From positions 372,001-436,000 of the forward strand of contig CAUJNA010001213.1 in NCBI GenBank assembly GCA_963377175.1: 64,000 nt of DNA, given 5' to 3'. This stretch comes from Effrenium voratum (taxonomy: Eukaryota; Sar; Dinophyceae; Suessiales; Symbiodiniaceae). Below the pieces are notes generated by a model. That model made no database searches. It had not been told where the DNA came from and saw nothing but the letters and a program-made list of their open reading frames with translations. Below, one piece after another: positions 63,457-64,000 of this stretch. Numbering within the stretch: position 1 is the stretch's first letter; the number at the start of each line of letters is the position of its first letter. The translations under genes were made by a program, and so were the position numbers.

Positions 63457-64000
63457 CTGGTGAATGTGGCGAACTTCTGTGGAACACATGTTGCTTCATA
63501 GGAAATTGACCAGAGTTTTCCCCGGTCACACCCGTAATTGTTCTAGATCTTACGCGTGGTATGTCTAATCGGATCCGCCCAAGCCCTCGGGGGTCTGAAT
63601 AAAACCAGCCAACTTGGCCGCCTACAGTTCATTTGAATTGGAGCCATAAATTTGTGCACCTATCGCCCGGTTTGGCTTTGCAACCCTTAGACTAGGATAG
63701 CTAAACCAGAACGGGTTGCACAGCTAGCGTTTGCTTCATGATTCCCTTTAAAACCAACAGGGGAAAATACAACATATAGTAGAATCGATTCCCAATAAAA
63801 CCAACCAGGGAGAATCAAACATATTGATTTCATCTAATTGAAGTTTTCCTCGTGTCTTTTCAACCCATTCTTCATTTCAACACCTGCCATTCTGGGCTTT
63901 CTAGTTCAAACTTGAGTTTCTTTGTGACCTTCGACACTTTTACCTTTTAGACACTCGCAGTTTCCCCACCAAGAGGCACCTTTCACCTTGTTCAAGGTGT

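Noticed and set aside
1..64000. Spliced-leader gene, tRNA, rRNA or CRISPR array
   Set aside because: No dinoflagellate spliced-leader core, cloverleaf or regular spacer array was seen by eye.

Overview
The window looks like nuclear DNA of a dinoflagellate (exact lineage not resolvable). The argument is internal: many short GC-rich exons sit in long introns whose + strand is visibly T/G-rich; acceptors are almost always AG followed by G; donors are a mixture of GT, GC and GA; genes run one way, head to tail; and the introns are packed with families of short elements with inverted ends. I saw no prokaryote-style operons, rRNA, tRNA or CRISPR.

Layout (all recognised genes on +). 1-1656: probable end of an upstream gene plus repeats. 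1657-22762: one gene in at least 20 exons for OLA1/YchF, the Obg-like ATPase of translation control; I could join its exons by hand, with only one tiny exon (about 14 nt) missing. 22763-32042: a second, unrecognised gene of which the last four exons fit together and several upstream exons are candidates. 33240-34643: a complete six-exon gene for a 104-residue unknown protein. 34792 to beyond 63297: a very long gene, 22 phase-compatible exons giving at least 640 codons, product unknown.

Between exons the sequence is made of about a dozen recurring 70-210 bp element families (labelled A to N below), minisatellites and simple repeats. Several families have inverted ends. One copy (34421-34628) is flanked by a duplicated GGC, and those duplicated bases supply both splice sites, so the element is exactly an intron. 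This is how introner-type intron-creating elements behave. A 1.5-kb element carrying 109-bp tandem repeats is nested inside another copy with a 9-bp duplication.

The genes do not form an obvious pathway; OLA1 is a conserved housekeeping factor and the others have no family I can name. All exon models were built by eye from phase, splice-site pattern and, for OLA1 only, remembered family similarity. The OLA1 model is strong, the 104-residue gene good, the long gene moderate, the second gene weak upstream of 31222.
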